From NCBI GenBank assembly GCA_036782775.1, contig DAIPYJ010000006.1, forward strand, positions 1-64,000: DNA of 64,000 nt. Reading direction: 5' to 3'. The notes under the pieces were generated by a model, which was given only the letters and a program-made list of their open reading frames with translations, ran no database searches and was not told the DNA's origin. The number at the start of each line of letters is the position of its first letter. Positions within the stretch are counted from its first letter, which is position 1. This document shows positions 47,903-57,267 of this stretch, piece by piece. Made by a program: the position numbers and the translations under genes. The DNA comes from CF-13 sp036782775 (GTDB taxonomy: Bacteria > Chloroflexota > Dormibacteria > CF-121).

Positions 47903-47908
47903 TAATCT
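47903..47908 (+). promoter_or_regulatory. -10 hexamer of hisS, likely leaderless
   Basis: TAATCT 9 nt before ATG 47918, no Shine-Dalgarno. The short distance rules out a T-box leader. Confidence 0.5.
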
Positions 47909-47917
47909 TTCCAGACC

Positions 47918-49189
47918 ATGCCCCCGATCGCGCAACGCGTGCGCGGCACGCAAGACCTGCTGCCTGCCGACCAGCCGTATTGGGATGCGATGGAGCAGGC
48001 GGCGCGCCAGCAGGCTGAGCGGTTCGGCTACCAGCGGATCGAGACGCCCATCTTCGAGGCCACCGAGCTCTTCGTCAGGAGCGCCGGCGAGGGCAGCGAC
48101 ATCGTGACCAAGGAGATGTATACGTTCACCGACCGCGGCGGTCGATCGATCACGCTGCGGCCGGAGGGGACCGCGCCCATCCTCCGGGCCTATTTCGACG
48201 GCGGCCTCGACCAGGAACCGCAACCCGTTCGGCTCTATTACCTGGGACCCTACTTCCGCTACGACCGGCCGCAGGCCGGGCGGCTTCGCCAGCTGCATCA
48301 ATTCGGCATCGAAGTCATCGGCGACGGCAGTCCGGAGCTCGATGCCGAAGCGATCTTGCTCGGCTGGGAATGGTTCAAGACGCTCGGCATTGAGGGCATC
48401 ACCTTGCGGCTCAACAGCATCGGTGACGAGGTTTGCCGGCCGGCCTATCGCGAGAAGCTCCGTGCCTACTATCAACCCCGGCTCGACCGCCTCAGCGGGG
48501 AGAGCCGAGCCCGATTCGAGAAAAACATCCTTCGCCTCTTCGATTCCAAAGAGCCGCAGGACGAGGCGCTGAAACAGGACGCCCCGAAGATCGTCGACTT
48601 CCTTTGCGATCCGTGCGCGCAAGCGTTCGCCCAGGTGATGGCGATCCTGGCGGATGAGGGAGTGCCCTATCTGCTCGATCCGATGTTGGTACGAGGGCTC
48701 GATTACTACACCCGTACCGTCTTCGAGTTCCAGCACGAGAGCCTGGGCGGCGCCCAGAATGCGCTGTGCGGCGGCGGTCGTTACGACGGGCTGGCCGCTG
48801 CCCTCGGTTATCGACCCACCCCCGGCGTTGGCTTTGCCGCCGGCCTCGACCGGACTGCGATGGTCCTCAAGGAGACGACGCCGATGTCGCCAAAGACCGC
48901 CGACGTCTACGCCTTCGCGCTGGATCCGATCGATGAGCCGCACGTCATGCATCTGGCCGGCACCCTCCGCGGCGCCGGCTTCCAGGTGGTCGTCGATCCG
49001 GGGACCGGCCGGCTGGACTCGCGCTTGCGGAAGGCCGTCAAACGTGGCGCGAAAGTGACGATCCTGCTCGGACCCGATGAGCGGGAGAAGGGCGAGGCGG
49101 TCGTGCGCGACATGCGGCTCAAGACCCAGGTCAGCGTGCCGGAGGCGCAGCTGGTTACGACCGTGAGCGAGGCGCTCGGGCGCCGATGA
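47918..49189 (+). CDS. hisS: histidyl-tRNA synthetase
   Basis: A 423-residue class II HisRS. RGTQDLLPADQPYW start, motif 1 RIETPIFEATELFVRSAGE, motif 2 LRPEGTAPILRAYFDGG ... FRYDRPQAGRLRQLHQFG, the His-specific LVRGLDYYTRTVFEF and GGGRYDGLAAALG, and a C-terminal anticodon-binding domain. ATGA overlap with aspS, the common hisS-aspS pair. Confidence 0.96.
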   Translation: MPPIAQRVRGTQDLLPADQPYWDAMEQAARQQAERFGYQRIETPIFEATELFVRSAGEGSDIVTKEMYTFTDRGGRSITLRPEGTAPILRAYFDGGLDQEPQPVRLYYLGPYFRYDRPQAGRLRQLHQFGIEVIGDGSPELDAEAILLGWEWFKTLGIEGITLRLNSIGDEVCRPAYREKLRAYYQPRLDRLSGESRARFEKNILRLFDSKEPQDEALKQDAPKIVDFLCDPCAQAFAQVMAILADEGVPYLLDPMLVRGLDYYTRTVFEFQHESLGGAQNALCGGGRYDGLAAALGYRPTPGVGFAAGLDRTAMVLKETTPMSPKTADVYAFALDPIDEPHVMHLAGTLRGAGFQVVVDPGTGRLDSRLRKAVKRGAKVTILLGPDEREKGEAVVRDMRLKTQVSVPEAQLVTTVSEALGRR

Positions 49190-50961
49190 CGCGCACCGCG
49201 CGCACCTACGCCGGTGAGCTGCGAGCCGACCGTGTCGGCGCGGAGGTGGAACTCTACGGCTGGGTGCATCGGCGCCGCGACCTCGGCGGGCTGATCTTCA
49301 TCGATCTGCGGGATCGCAGCGGCATCGTGCAGGTGAAGTTCGATCCGGTCCACGAAAAAGCGCATGCTGCGGCGGGTGAACTGCGGGTGGAAAGCGTCGT
49401 CCATGTCTGCGGCCCGGTCCGGCGACGTCCCGCCGGCACCGAGAACAAGGAGCTGCCAACCGGTGAGATCGAGGTCGAGGCGGACCTCGTCGAGACCCTC
49501 AACCGCGCGCAGCCTCCACCCTTTTCCGTCAACGAAGAGACGGCGGTCGACGAGCAAGTCCGCCTTCGCTTTCGCTATCTCGATCTACGGCGTCAGCGAA
49601 TGGCGCGCAATCTCCAGCTGCGGCACCGGATCAGCAAGGCGATTCGTGATTTCCTCGACGACGAAGGGTTTCTCGAGATCGAGACCCCGGTGCTCATCCG
49701 AAGCACACCCGAAGGAGCCCGCGATTACGTCGTGCCCAGCCGGCTCAACCCGGGATCGGTGTATGCGCTGGCGCAATCACCGCAGCTCTACAAGCAGCTG
49801 CTCATGGTCGGGGGGCTGGACCGATATTTCCAAATCGTCCGCTGTTATCGCGACGAGGATCTGCGCGCGGATCGGCAGCCGGAGTTCACCCAGCTCGACC
49901 TCGAGATGTCGTTCGTCAACGAGGACGACGTCATCGATGTCATCGAGCGCTGCTTCGCGCACGTGTGGAAGACCGTGCTGGACGTCACCGTCCCGGTGCC
50001 GATTCGTCGGATCACCCACGCTGACTCGATGCTGCGCTACGGTGTCGACAAGCCCGACCTGCGCTACGGCCTCGAGATCGACGAGGTCACAGCCGCCTTT
50101 GCCGGCACGGGGTTCAAGATCTTTCGCCAGGTCCTCGATGCTGGCGGTGTGGTGCGTGCCATTCGGGTGCCGTCGACGCTCGGCGCCAAAGACATCGAGC
50201 GGTTGACGGAGGTGGCCAAGGCGGAAGGCGCCAAGGGACTGGCCTTCTGGCACCGCCAAGCGGACGGTTGGCAGTCGCCGATCAGCAAGTTCTTCAGCGC
50301 CGATGAGCTCGGTGAGCTCGAGCGCTTGACCGGCGCCAAGCCAGGCCAGACCGTCGTGGCGGTTGCCGACAAGGCCGAGGTTGCGGCGCCCGCCCTGGGC
50401 TCGGTCCGTAAAGCCCTGGCCCAGGACCTGGGTCTGACGAAAGCCGCCGGGCGATTCGAGTTCGTCTGGGTCACCGATTTTCCTCTCTTCGAGCGCAGCC
50501 GGGAAACAGGGGAAATCACGGCCGCCCATCATCCGTTCACCTCGCCGCAACCCTCTGACCTCGAGCTGCTGGACCGCGAACCGCTCAGGGTTCGGGCGCG
50601 GGCCTACGACCTGGTTCTCAACGGCACCGAGCTCGGCTCGGGGAGCATCCGCATCCATGACCCGGAGATGCAGCAGCGGGTCTTCGCCGGCCTCGGCATC
50701 GGGCGCGATGATGCGGAGCGCCGCTTCGGCTTTCTGTTGAACGCCTTCCGCTACGGCGCCCCGCCGCACGGCGGCTTTGCCTATGGCCTCGACCGGGTGG
50801 TGATGCTGGCGGCGGGGGAGGAGACGATCCGCGAGGTGATCGCCTTCCCGAAAAACCAGCAAGCGGAAGAACCGATGACCGGCGCTCCTGCGCCGGCTGA
50901 GCCGAATCAGTTGCGCGACCTGGGCCTGCAACCGATTCGCAAGCCGACGGCGATCGGATAG
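49186..50961 (+). CDS. aspS: aspartyl-tRNA synthetase
   Basis: A 591-residue bacterial-type AspRS. OB anticodon domain (ELYGWVHRRRDLGGLIFIDLR), motif 1 FLEIETPVLIRSTPEGARDY, motif 2 RYFQIVRCYRDEDLRADRQP with EFTQLDLEMSF after it, the GAD insertion (about 300-410) and motif 3 FAYGLDRVVMLAAG. The discriminating or non-discriminating type cannot be settled by eye. Confidence 0.96.
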   Translation: MTRTARTYAGELRADRVGAEVELYGWVHRRRDLGGLIFIDLRDRSGIVQVKFDPVHEKAHAAAGELRVESVVHVCGPVRRRPAGTENKELPTGEIEVEADLVETLNRAQPPPFSVNEETAVDEQVRLRFRYLDLRRQRMARNLQLRHRISKAIRDFLDDEGFLEIETPVLIRSTPEGARDYVVPSRLNPGSVYALAQSPQLYKQLLMVGGLDRYFQIVRCYRDEDLRADRQPEFTQLDLEMSFVNEDDVIDVIERCFAHVWKTVLDVTVPVPIRRITHADSMLRYGVDKPDLRYGLEIDEVTAAFAGTGFKIFRQVLDAGGVVRAIRVPSTLGAKDIERLTEVAKAEGAKGLAFWHRQADGWQSPISKFFSADELGELERLTGAKPGQTVVAVADKAEVAAPALGSVRKALAQDLGLTKAAGRFEFVWVTDFPLFERSRETGEITAAHHPFTSPQPSDLELLDREPLRVRARAYDLVLNGTELGSGSIRIHDPEMQQRVFAGLGIGRDDAERRFGFLLNAFRYGAPPHGGFAYGLDRVVMLAAGEETIREVIAFPKNQQAEEPMTGAPAPAEPNQLRDLGLQPIRKPTAIG

Positions 50962-50964
50962 ACT
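50959..50964 (+). promoter_or_regulatory. -10 hexamer overlapping the aspS stop
   Basis: TAGACT contains the aspS TAG and lies 7 nt before TTG 50972. It would start a leaderless transcript for the small membrane gene. Confidence 0.45.
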
Positions 50965-50971
50965 GCCGGCG

Positions 50972-51241
50972 TTGCCTTTCGTCGTTCCTCCCGTCCTGGT
51001 GCTGGCAATCCTCCTCATCCTGGTGGCAACGCAGCTGTCCTACCTGGTTGCTCCGGGAGGCCCCCATTACCTCATCCGACTCGGCTTGAGCACGCTTGCC
51101 GTCCTGATCGGGGAAGCGATCAGCCTGCTTGGCCCGGGGGCGCGGCTGGCGGTCGGCGAACTCCATCCGATCGCCGACCTTGCCATCCTGGCCGTCTTGC
51201 AGTGGGCCGGGACCTGGGCCCTTCGCCGGCAGCCGGTTTAA
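50972..51241 (+). CDS. small three-helix membrane protein
   Basis: An 89-residue protein, almost wholly hydrophobic: helices at about 3-24 (VVPPVLVLAILLILVATQL), 32-53 and 65-83, with an RRQPV end. TTG start preceded by a TAGACT hexamer. I do not recognise the family. It is followed by the DUF948 gene. Confidence 0.6.
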   Translation: MPFVVPPVLVLAILLILVATQLSYLVAPGGPHYLIRLGLSTLAVLIGEAISLLGPGARLAVGELHPIADLAILAVLQWAGTWALRRQPV

Positions 51242-51309
51242 TCCAGTGAGCGCCACGGTAGAACTTGGGGAGCGACGCTCGTTGAGCGGGCGCTGAAAGG
51301 AGAGCAATC

Positions 51310-51651
51310 ATGGTCTGGCAGGTGGGCGTGCTCCTGGTGGGGATCGGGTTCCTGATCGTCAGCCTCTTCGCCGCTTTCATCCTTCTGAACATGACGCGGA
51401 GCCTGCGCACGGTCGAGGCCATCCTCAGCCTGACGCTTGACGAAGCCCGCCTGGCGCTGCCGGAACTTCGTCACAGCGTGCAGCAGATCGACGACATGGT
51501 GACCGCGGTCAATGACAAGTTCACGACCGCCGATCGAGCGATGAATGCCACCGGCGCCGCCATCAGCGGCTGGCGCGACCGCGTCCGCGATACGCTCGGC
51601 GGAATCGGCCGGCGCAGGAGCGGACAGCATGCCGAGCGGGAGGAATCATGA
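51310..51651 (+). CDS. DUF948-type membrane-anchored coiled-coil protein
   Basis: A 113-residue protein: N-terminal membrane helix (VGVLLVGIGFLIVSLFAAFILL), then an amphipathic helical part (TVEAILSLTLDEARLALPEL, LRHSVQQIDDMV, NDKFTTADRAMN) typical of DUF948 general-stress-like proteins. AAAGGAGA lies 7 nt before the ATG, a strong ribosome site. ATGA-type overlap with the anti-sigma gene suggests a link to the stress regulon that follows. Confidence 0.7.
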   Translation: MVWQVGVLLVGIGFLIVSLFAAFILLNMTRSLRTVEAILSLTLDEARLALPELRHSVQQIDDMVTAVNDKFTTADRAMNATGAAISGWRDRVRDTLGGIGRRRSGQHAEREES

Positions 51652-52136
51652 GGGAAGGCCGCACCCGACAGCACACCGCCGACAGCCACGAGGCCACCGC
51701 TGGCGGCTCGTACGTGACCGAGCTGAAGCTCCCGGCGGTTGGTGATTACATCGTGGTCGCCAAGCGGGCTGCCGCCTCGCTCGGGTTGGTGGTTGGCTTT
51801 TCGCTCCCCGAGATCGACGATCTGAACATCGCCATCACCCAGGCCTGCGAAAGCGCGTGTGCCACCGCCGCAGCCAAGTGGGGGAGGGGCAACGGCCAGC
51901 TCAAGTTGCTCTTCAAGAGCCAGCCGCGCAAACTCGAGGTGGAAGTCCGAAGCGTCCCACCGCGGGCGGTCGAGCAGCAACAGCAGGCGGCGGTCCGCCG
52001 GCGCGCGGAAGCCGACCTCGACTATGAAAGCATTGGCCTCAACATGATCCGGCTCTTTGTCGACGAGCTCCGCTATCAGGTCGACAACCAGACCGGAAGC
52101 ATGCGCATGAGGATGGTCAAATACCTGATCGAGTAG
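51648..52136 (+). CDS. RsbW-like anti-sigma serine kinase (HATPase)
   Basis: A 162-residue histidine-kinase-like ATPase of the RsbW/SpoIIAB group. The N-box is EIDDLNIAITQACESAC (E, N and A positions), and a degenerate G-box region ESIGLNMIRLFVDELRY ends the fold. Such proteins bind and inhibit a SigB/SigF-type sigma and phosphorylate an anti-anti-sigma factor. The sigma gene follows at once, but no RsbV-like antagonist gene is here. The stop overlaps the sigma frame. Confidence 0.8.
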   Translation: MREGRTRQHTADSHEATAGGSYVTELKLPAVGDYIVVAKRAAASLGLVVGFSLPEIDDLNIAITQACESACATAAAKWGRGNGQLKLLFKSQPRKLEVEVRSVPPRAVEQQQQAAVRRRAEADLDYESIGLNMIRLFVDELRYQVDNQTGSMRMRMVKYLIE

Positions 52137-52918
52137 AACGGCCGGCAACCACGTCCTCGACGACGGTCCGCCCCAATCGCGATCTCGTTCGACGCCTCTT
52201 CCTCAAGTACCAGAAAACCAAGGACCCCAAGGTCAGGCAGCAGCTCGTCGAGCTGTTCAACAACCTGGTGGTCTTCCTTGCCCGCAAGTTCGCCAATCGC
52301 GGCGAGCCGCTCGAGGACATCGTCCAGGTCGGCTATATCGGGCTGCTGCAGGCGATCGAGCGCTTCGAGCCGCAGCGCGGGCTGGAGTTCTCGACCTTCG
52401 CGACGCCCACCATCGTGGGCGAGATCAAGCGCTATTTCCGCGACAAGAGCTGGGCAGTCAAAGTGCCACGGCGTCTCCAGGAGACGATGCAGCGCGCCGA
52501 CCTCGCCGGGCAGCGCTTGCAGGCGCGCCTGGGACGCCAGCCGTCTGTGCAGGAGATCGCCAAGGAGTTGGAGCTCGACCCCGAAGAAGTGCTGGCGGCG
52601 ATGGAGGCGAGTCCTGCCCAGCGCACCATCTCGTTCGAGTCGACCGGACCGGCGCCGCGCGACGACGACGGCCTGCAGCTAACCGAGCGCCTTGGGCTCG
52701 ATGACCAGAACCTCGATAAGGTCGAGCTGCAGGATCTGCTCGACCAGGCGATGCGGCACCTGACGCCGCGCGAGCGCCGCATCATGTACCTGCGCTTCGT
52801 CGACGAGCTGCCCCAGGCGGAGGTCGCCAAGCGGCTTGGCATCTCGCAGATGCACGTCTCTCGCCTGCAGCGCGCCGCCGTTGAGCGGCTCAAACGGGAG
52901 TTACCCGTCCCTGGTTAG
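52133..52918 (+). CDS. SigB/SigF-family RNA polymerase sigma factor, start non-canonical
   Basis: About 255 residues of a group 3 sigma factor. N-terminal RDLVRRLFLKYQKTKDPKVR, region 2 (EPLEDIVQVGYIGLLQAIERF ... FSTFATPTIVGEIKRYFRDK), region 3 (RRLQETMQRADLAGQRLQ) and region 4 HTH (ELPQAEVAKRLGISQMHVSR). The frame opens after TGA 52025 and has no ATG/GTG/TTG until GTG 52268, inside region 2.1. The coordinate given starts at GTA 52133, which overlaps the anti-sigma TAG; a start at 52166 (GTC) or 52184 (CTC) is equally possible. It is convergent with the minus gene at 52919, without a gap. Confidence 0.82.
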   Translation, partial: VERPATTSSTTVRPNRDLVRRLFLKYQKTKDPKVRQQLVELFNNLVVFLARKFANRGEPLEDIVQVGYIGLLQAIERFEPQRGLEFSTFATPTIVGEIKRYFRDKSWAVKVPRRLQETMQRADLAGQRLQARLGRQPSVQEIAKELELDPEEVLAAMEASPAQRTISFESTGPAPRDDDGLQLTERLGLDDQNLDKVELQDLLDQAMRHLTPRERRIMYLRFVDELPQAEVAKRLGISQMHVSRLQRAAVERLKRELPVPG

Positions 52919-53353
52919 TTAGGGGACCAGAGGCGGTGCCGGCCCGGTCTTGCGATCGAGGTTGGCCACGTGCTGATCGACGTCCTTGAGTTCGGCAGTC
53001 ACCTGCGCAAGATCGGCATCGAGCTGCGCAATCTTGGCGGCGAGATCCCGCATCGAGGGATCGAGGTTGGCGGTGTTCGACTGGATCTGGTTGAGCCGGG
53101 CGTCCATCTGGTGGATGTCCGGCTGGATGCGGTCGAGGTCCGCGCGCATGGCATCGAGCCGGCTGACGGATGGAGCGCTGCTCGGGAGCGATGAGCCGAG
53201 CTGGCGCATCTGCTGAAGCATCAGAAACATCTCGATCACGATGACGGCGAGAAAGACGATCATGACTGCTCCCGCCCAGACGAGGGCCCGGCGGAGCGGG
53301 TCTGGCGAGCCGGCGGCGTTGCTGATCCGCCTGCCAAGTGCGCTCATATTCAC
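52919..53353 (-). CDS. membrane-anchored coiled-coil protein
   Basis: A 144-residue protein with a short basic N-terminus, one membrane helix (about 26-46, AVMIVFLAVIVIEMFLML) and a long heptad-like helical part (about 65-135) rich in D, Q and L (RLDAMRADLDRIQ, IAQLDADLAQVTAELKDV). GTG 53353 or ATG 53347 may start it; TAGGGT lies 6 nt before the ATG. I do not recognise the family. Its stop is adjacent to the sigma stop on the other strand. Confidence 0.6.
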   Translation of the reverse strand: MNMSALGRRISNAAGSPDPLRRALVWAGAVMIVFLAVIVIEMFLMLQQMRQLGSSLPSSAPSVSRLDAMRADLDRIQPDIHQMDARLNQIQSNTANLDPSMRDLAAKIAQLDADLAQVTAELKDVDQHVANLDRKTGPAPPLVP

Positions 53354-53397
53354 ACCCTACCTTCGGATGGCGGCCTGAGGCCAATCGGTGATCTCGA

Positions 53398-53403
53398 TAC
53401 AAT
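53398..53403 (+). promoter_or_regulatory. -10 hexamer of alaS
   Basis: TACAAT ends 22 nt before GTG 53426. A GAGGA is in the short leader, so a leadered start at 53426 is favoured over ATG 53402, which overlaps the hexamer. Confidence 0.45.
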
Positions 53404-53425
53404 GCAGAGCGCGCGAGGACCGAGA

Positions 53426-55999
53426 GTGAACAGCGCGGATATCCGCCGGCGTTTTCTCAACTTCTTCAACGAGCGGGACCACAAGGTGTTGCCGAGTTCA
53501 TCCCTGATCCCGTTCGGCGATCCATCCTTGCTCTTTACCAGTGCGGGCATGGTGCAGTTCAAGCCCTATTTCCTGGGCCAGAGCAAGCCGCCGCATCCGC
53601 GAGCCGCCACCTGTCAGAAAGTGTTTCGCGCCGTCGACATCGACGTGGTCGGCCATGACGGGCATCACCTCACCTATTTCGAGATGCTCGGCAATTTTTC
53701 CTTCGGCGACTACTTCAAAGAAAAGGCGATTCCTTATGCCTACGAGTTCCTGACGCGGCAGCTCGGGCTCGAGGAGTCACGCCTGTGGGCCGGAGTTCAC
53801 AACGACGATGACGAGGCCTACGAGATCTGGGTAAAGACCGGCATCCCGGCTGAGAGGGTCCGTCGCTTTGGTGACGAGTACAACTTCTGGGCCGCCGGTC
53901 CGACCGGTCCCTGTGGACCGGACTCCGAGGTCCACTACGACTGGGGCGAGCAGTACAGCTGTGGACGCCCTGACTGCGGGCCGAACTGCGAGTACTGCGA
54001 CCGCTTCCTCGAGATCTGGAATCTGGTTTTTATGCAATGGAACCGGGATCAGGCAGGCAATCGAACCGACCTGGAACGAAAGGGAATCGACACCGGCATG
54101 GGCCTCGAGCGCATCACGGCAGTCGTCAACGGCTACCCGACGGCGGGTGCCCGGCTGAAACGGCCTCCTTCCGGCGTTTTTGAGACCGATGCCTTTAAGC
54201 CGCTCATCGAGCACTGGGCGCAGGAGACCGATCACCCATATGGCGCCAACGCTCAGTCCGATGTCTCGCTCAAAATCCTCGCGGACCACGCACGCGGCGC
54301 CACCATGCTGCTGGCGGATGGCGTCATGCCGGCCAATGACGGCCGCGGCTACGTGCTCCGCCGCCTGATCCGGCGGGCCATGGTCCACGCCCGTCGTCTG
54401 GACGCCGACGCGACACTCTCCTCGGGGGTCCCGATCGTCGACGAGATTCTGGGCGCTGCCTATCCGGAGTTAGGGCACAAGATTGGAGAGATCCAGTCGA
54501 TCCTGCAGGCGGAAGAAGATCGCTTTGCCGTCGCGCTGCGGCAGGGAACGGAACGGCTGCAAGGACTGCTGGAGCGGGGAGCGCTCAGCCCCGAAGAGGT
54601 CTTCTACCTGCACGACACGATGGGCTTTCCCGTCGAGCTGACGGCTGAGCTGGCACAGGAACGCGGCGTCACGGTCGACATGACGGCCGTGGCATCCCTG
54701 ATGGAACGGCAACGGGAGCGCAGCCGCGGAGCGACTGCCGACTTTGGAGCGCCGGTCGCCGGGAGTGCGACGCGCTTCGTCGGCTATGACCGTCTCGAAT
54801 CGGAAAGCGTCGTCACGGAAATCTTTCCCGTGCCTGGCGACGACAAGGTCAGCGATGTGTTTCTCGATCAGACACCCTTTTATGCCGAGCGCGGCGGTCA
54901 GGCGGCGGACCGCGGATGGTTGCGATCGGACGGTTCGCAGTACGAGGTCGTCGATGCTCAATGGCAGGGTGATGCCATCCGGCATCGCGTGCTGATGCCC
55001 CCGGGCCGTCTACGGGTAGGCGACCCGGTCCGCGCCGCGGTCGACGCGGGCCGACGGCAGGCGATCGCCCGGCATCATTCGGCGACGCATCTCTTGCACC
55101 GCGCCCTGAAAGACATCGTCGGCGAGGAAGCGAAACAAGCCGGGTCATCGGTCCAGGCGGAGTACGCGACCTTCGACTTCGGCTTTCCCCGGGCGCTCGA
55201 ACGCGACGAGCTGGACAGGGTCTCCAGCCGGCTCAATCAGCAGATCCGCGCCAATCTCGAACGCCGCGTCGAACAGTTGCCGCTGGCCGAGGCGATGGCG
55301 AGTGGTGCCATCGCGCTCTTCGACGAGAAGTACGGCGAGGTCGTCCGCGTCGTGAGCTTCGGCGATTGGGCCCGCGAGCTCTGTGGTGGCACGCATGTCG
55401 AGCGTAGCGGGGATATCGGCGTCGCGCTGCTCTCCGGAGACCGCAGCATCGGAGCCGGCGTCCGCCGCATCGAGATGCGCGCCGGGGAGGCAGCCGAGCG
55501 GCAGATTCGCGAAGAGGAACGGGTGCTGACCCAACTGCAGGAGGCGCTTCGCGCCAGCGCCGGCGAGCTTTCGTCGCGAGTAGCCGCCCTCCAGGCTGAG
55601 GTCAAACGGCTCGAGAAAGACAGCGCGACGCTCCGCCAGCGGTTAGCCGCGGGCGGCACCGCTCGAGTGCAGGAGGCGAGCGTCAATGGCGTGCGCCTCG
55701 TTCTTCAGCGGCTCGACGAGGGCGAGAAAGAGCTGCTGGTCTTTGCCGATCAGACCCTCAACCGCGCGAATGGCAACAGCGTGGCGATCGTGGTCAGCGG
55801 CCGAAACTTCGCGGTCAAGGTCGCGAGCCCGCTGGCAAGCCGGTTACCCGCGAACGACCTCGTGCAGGCTTTCCGCCAGGTCGCCGGCGGCAAGGGCGGC
55901 GGCCGAGGGCCGGTGGGACAGGGCGGGGGCATCGATCCGGACCGCGTCGAGGCGGCATTCAAAACGGTGCAGGACTACGTGCGGGCGCACCTCTCATGA
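53426..55999 (+). CDS. alaS: alanyl-tRNA synthetase
   Basis: An 857-residue AlaRS. Start NSADIRRRFLNFFNERDHKV; class II core with FTSAGMVQFKPYFLG and the substrate motif GPDSEVHYDWGEQY; editing domain with HHSATHLLHRALKDIVGEE (metal-binding His pair) and ELCGGTHVERSGDIG (Cys, His); C-terminal DHHA1 domain NGNSVAIVVSG ... GGKGGGRGPVGQGGG. GTG 53426 is preferred to ATG 53402. ATGA overlap with the FtsA-like gene. Confidence 0.95.
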   Translation: MNSADIRRRFLNFFNERDHKVLPSSSLIPFGDPSLLFTSAGMVQFKPYFLGQSKPPHPRAATCQKVFRAVDIDVVGHDGHHLTYFEMLGNFSFGDYFKEKAIPYAYEFLTRQLGLEESRLWAGVHNDDDEAYEIWVKTGIPAERVRRFGDEYNFWAAGPTGPCGPDSEVHYDWGEQYSCGRPDCGPNCEYCDRFLEIWNLVFMQWNRDQAGNRTDLERKGIDTGMGLERITAVVNGYPTAGARLKRPPSGVFETDAFKPLIEHWAQETDHPYGANAQSDVSLKILADHARGATMLLADGVMPANDGRGYVLRRLIRRAMVHARRLDADATLSSGVPIVDEILGAAYPELGHKIGEIQSILQAEEDRFAVALRQGTERLQGLLERGALSPEEVFYLHDTMGFPVELTAELAQERGVTVDMTAVASLMERQRERSRGATADFGAPVAGSATRFVGYDRLESESVVTEIFPVPGDDKVSDVFLDQTPFYAERGGQAADRGWLRSDGSQYEVVDAQWQGDAIRHRVLMPPGRLRVGDPVRAAVDAGRRQAIARHHSATHLLHRALKDIVGEEAKQAGSSVQAEYATFDFGFPRALERDELDRVSSRLNQQIRANLERRVEQLPLAEAMASGAIALFDEKYGEVVRVVSFGDWARELCGGTHVERSGDIGVALLSGDRSIGAGVRRIEMRAGEAAERQIREEERVLTQLQEALRASAGELSSRVAALQAEVKRLEKDSATLRQRLAAGGTARVQEASVNGVRLVLQRLDEGEKELLVFADQTLNRANGNSVAIVVSGRNFAVKVASPLASRLPANDLVQAFRQVAGGKGGGRGPVGQGGGIDPDRVEAAFKTVQDYVRAHLS

Positions 56000-57267
56000 T
56001 CAAGATCAAGGATCGGATCAAGCGCCTCCGCCGCGGATCGGACTACGAGAATTACTACACGGCGCTCGACATTGGCACGGAGTACATCAAGGCGCTGGTG
56101 GTCAAGCGCGAAGGCCGCAATGGCGTAGTCCTCGGAGCCTCGAAGCAGCGCCAGGAATACGCCGACATGCAGGGCGGCGTGCCAGCCAACATCCAGGGCA
56201 TCATCGACCGTTGCGACCGGGCGATGTCGCAGGCGGAGGACATGTGCGACACCATTCCCGGCCAGGCGGTGATCGGGATCGCCGGGGAGCAGGTCAAGGG
56301 CTTCAGCACCTCGATCAGCGTGCCTCGCTCCGATCCAACCCTCAAGATCACGGAAAACGAGCTGATGCAGACGCTGCAGCTGGTCGAGAAGCGGGCGCTA
56401 CGCGAGGCGCAGCATGCGATGAGCCTCGAGCTGGGGGTCCCCGACGTCGACGTCAAGCTGATCAACTCGGCGATCACCGGCGTGAAGATCGACGGGTACC
56501 CAGTCAATGACCCGCTGGGTTTCCAGGGCCGCACGATGGTGATCACGATCTTCAACACCTTCGCGCCACTGACGCACGTTGGTGCACTGCAGACGATCGC
56601 CTCGGAGCTCGACCTCGAACTGGTCGCCACGGTTGCCGAGCCCTACGCGATGGCACGCTGCGCGGCCACCGACGAGGTGTACGACTTCGGCGGGATCTTC
56701 ATCGATGTCGGCGGCGGCACCACCGATATTGCCCTGATCCGAAACGGCGGCATCGAGGGGACGCGAATGTTCCCGATCGGCGGCCGGGTCTTCACCAAGA
56801 AATTGGCGGCGCGCTTTGGCATCTCGTTCGCCGACGCCGAGGCGGTCAAGCTGAGACATTCACGAAAGGAACTGCCGCCCGAGCACGCCGAGAAGGTCCA
56901 CAGCGTGCTCGCCCGCGACGCCGAAGTCCTTGTCGAAGGCATCGCCATCACCCTGCAGGAGATGTCGAAGGGTGATCGCCTGCCCACCGCGATCTACCTT
57001 GCCGGCGGTGGAAGCGCCCTGCCTGAGCTCAAGGAGCAGCTCAGCCGCTTTCCGTGGGCCGAGAAGATGCCGTTTGCGCGCACGCCGACCGTCACCCCGC
57101 TACGCCCGCTCGACATCCGGGGCATCTACGACTCGACCGGACTGCTCCTCGACCAGCAGGACATCACCCCGATGGGCCTCGCCTTCCATGCCATTCAGCA
57201 GCAGTCCGAAGATCAGGCGCCGCTGTTCGGCCTGATGCGAAAGGTGCTGAAGGCGATGCGTGTCTGA
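55996..57267 (+). CDS. FtsA-like/PilM-like actin-fold ATPase
   Basis: A 423-residue actin-fold protein with an SHS2-type insertion. Phosphate 1 LDIGTEYIKALVV (about 19), phosphate 2 FIDVGGGTTDIALI (about 236) and adenosine motif YLAGGGSALPEL (about 335) are intact. The N-terminus is basic (MIKIKDRIKRLRRGS), and the C-terminus has a basic amphipathic helix (LMRKVLKAMRV) that may bind membrane as in FtsA. No ftsZ, ftsQ or pilNO are adjacent; the partner seems to be the next gene. FtsA versus PilM cannot be settled from context. Confidence 0.82.
   Translation: MIKIKDRIKRLRRGSDYENYYTALDIGTEYIKALVVKREGRNGVVLGASKQRQEYADMQGGVPANIQGIIDRCDRAMSQAEDMCDTIPGQAVIGIAGEQVKGFSTSISVPRSDPTLKITENELMQTLQLVEKRALREAQHAMSLELGVPDVDVKLINSAITGVKIDGYPVNDPLGFQGRTMVITIFNTFAPLTHVGALQTIASELDLELVATVAEPYAMARCAATDEVYDFGGIFIDVGGGTTDIALIRNGGIEGTRMFPIGGRVFTKKLAARFGISFADAEAVKLRHSRKELPPEHAEKVHSVLARDAEVLVEGIAITLQEMSKGDRLPTAIYLAGGGSALPELKEQLSRFPWAEKMPFARTPTVTPLRPLDIRGIYDSTGLLLDQQDITPMGLAFHAIQQQSEDQAPLFGLMRKVLKAMRV

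Noticed and set aside
47871..47917. T-box leader for hisS (and likewise proS, alaS)
   Set aside because: The -10 hexamers are within 9-22 nt of the start codons, so there is no room for a T-box.
49777..51018. 413-codon minus-strand frame opposite aspS
   Set aside because: Shadow of aspS, without motifs or ribosome site.
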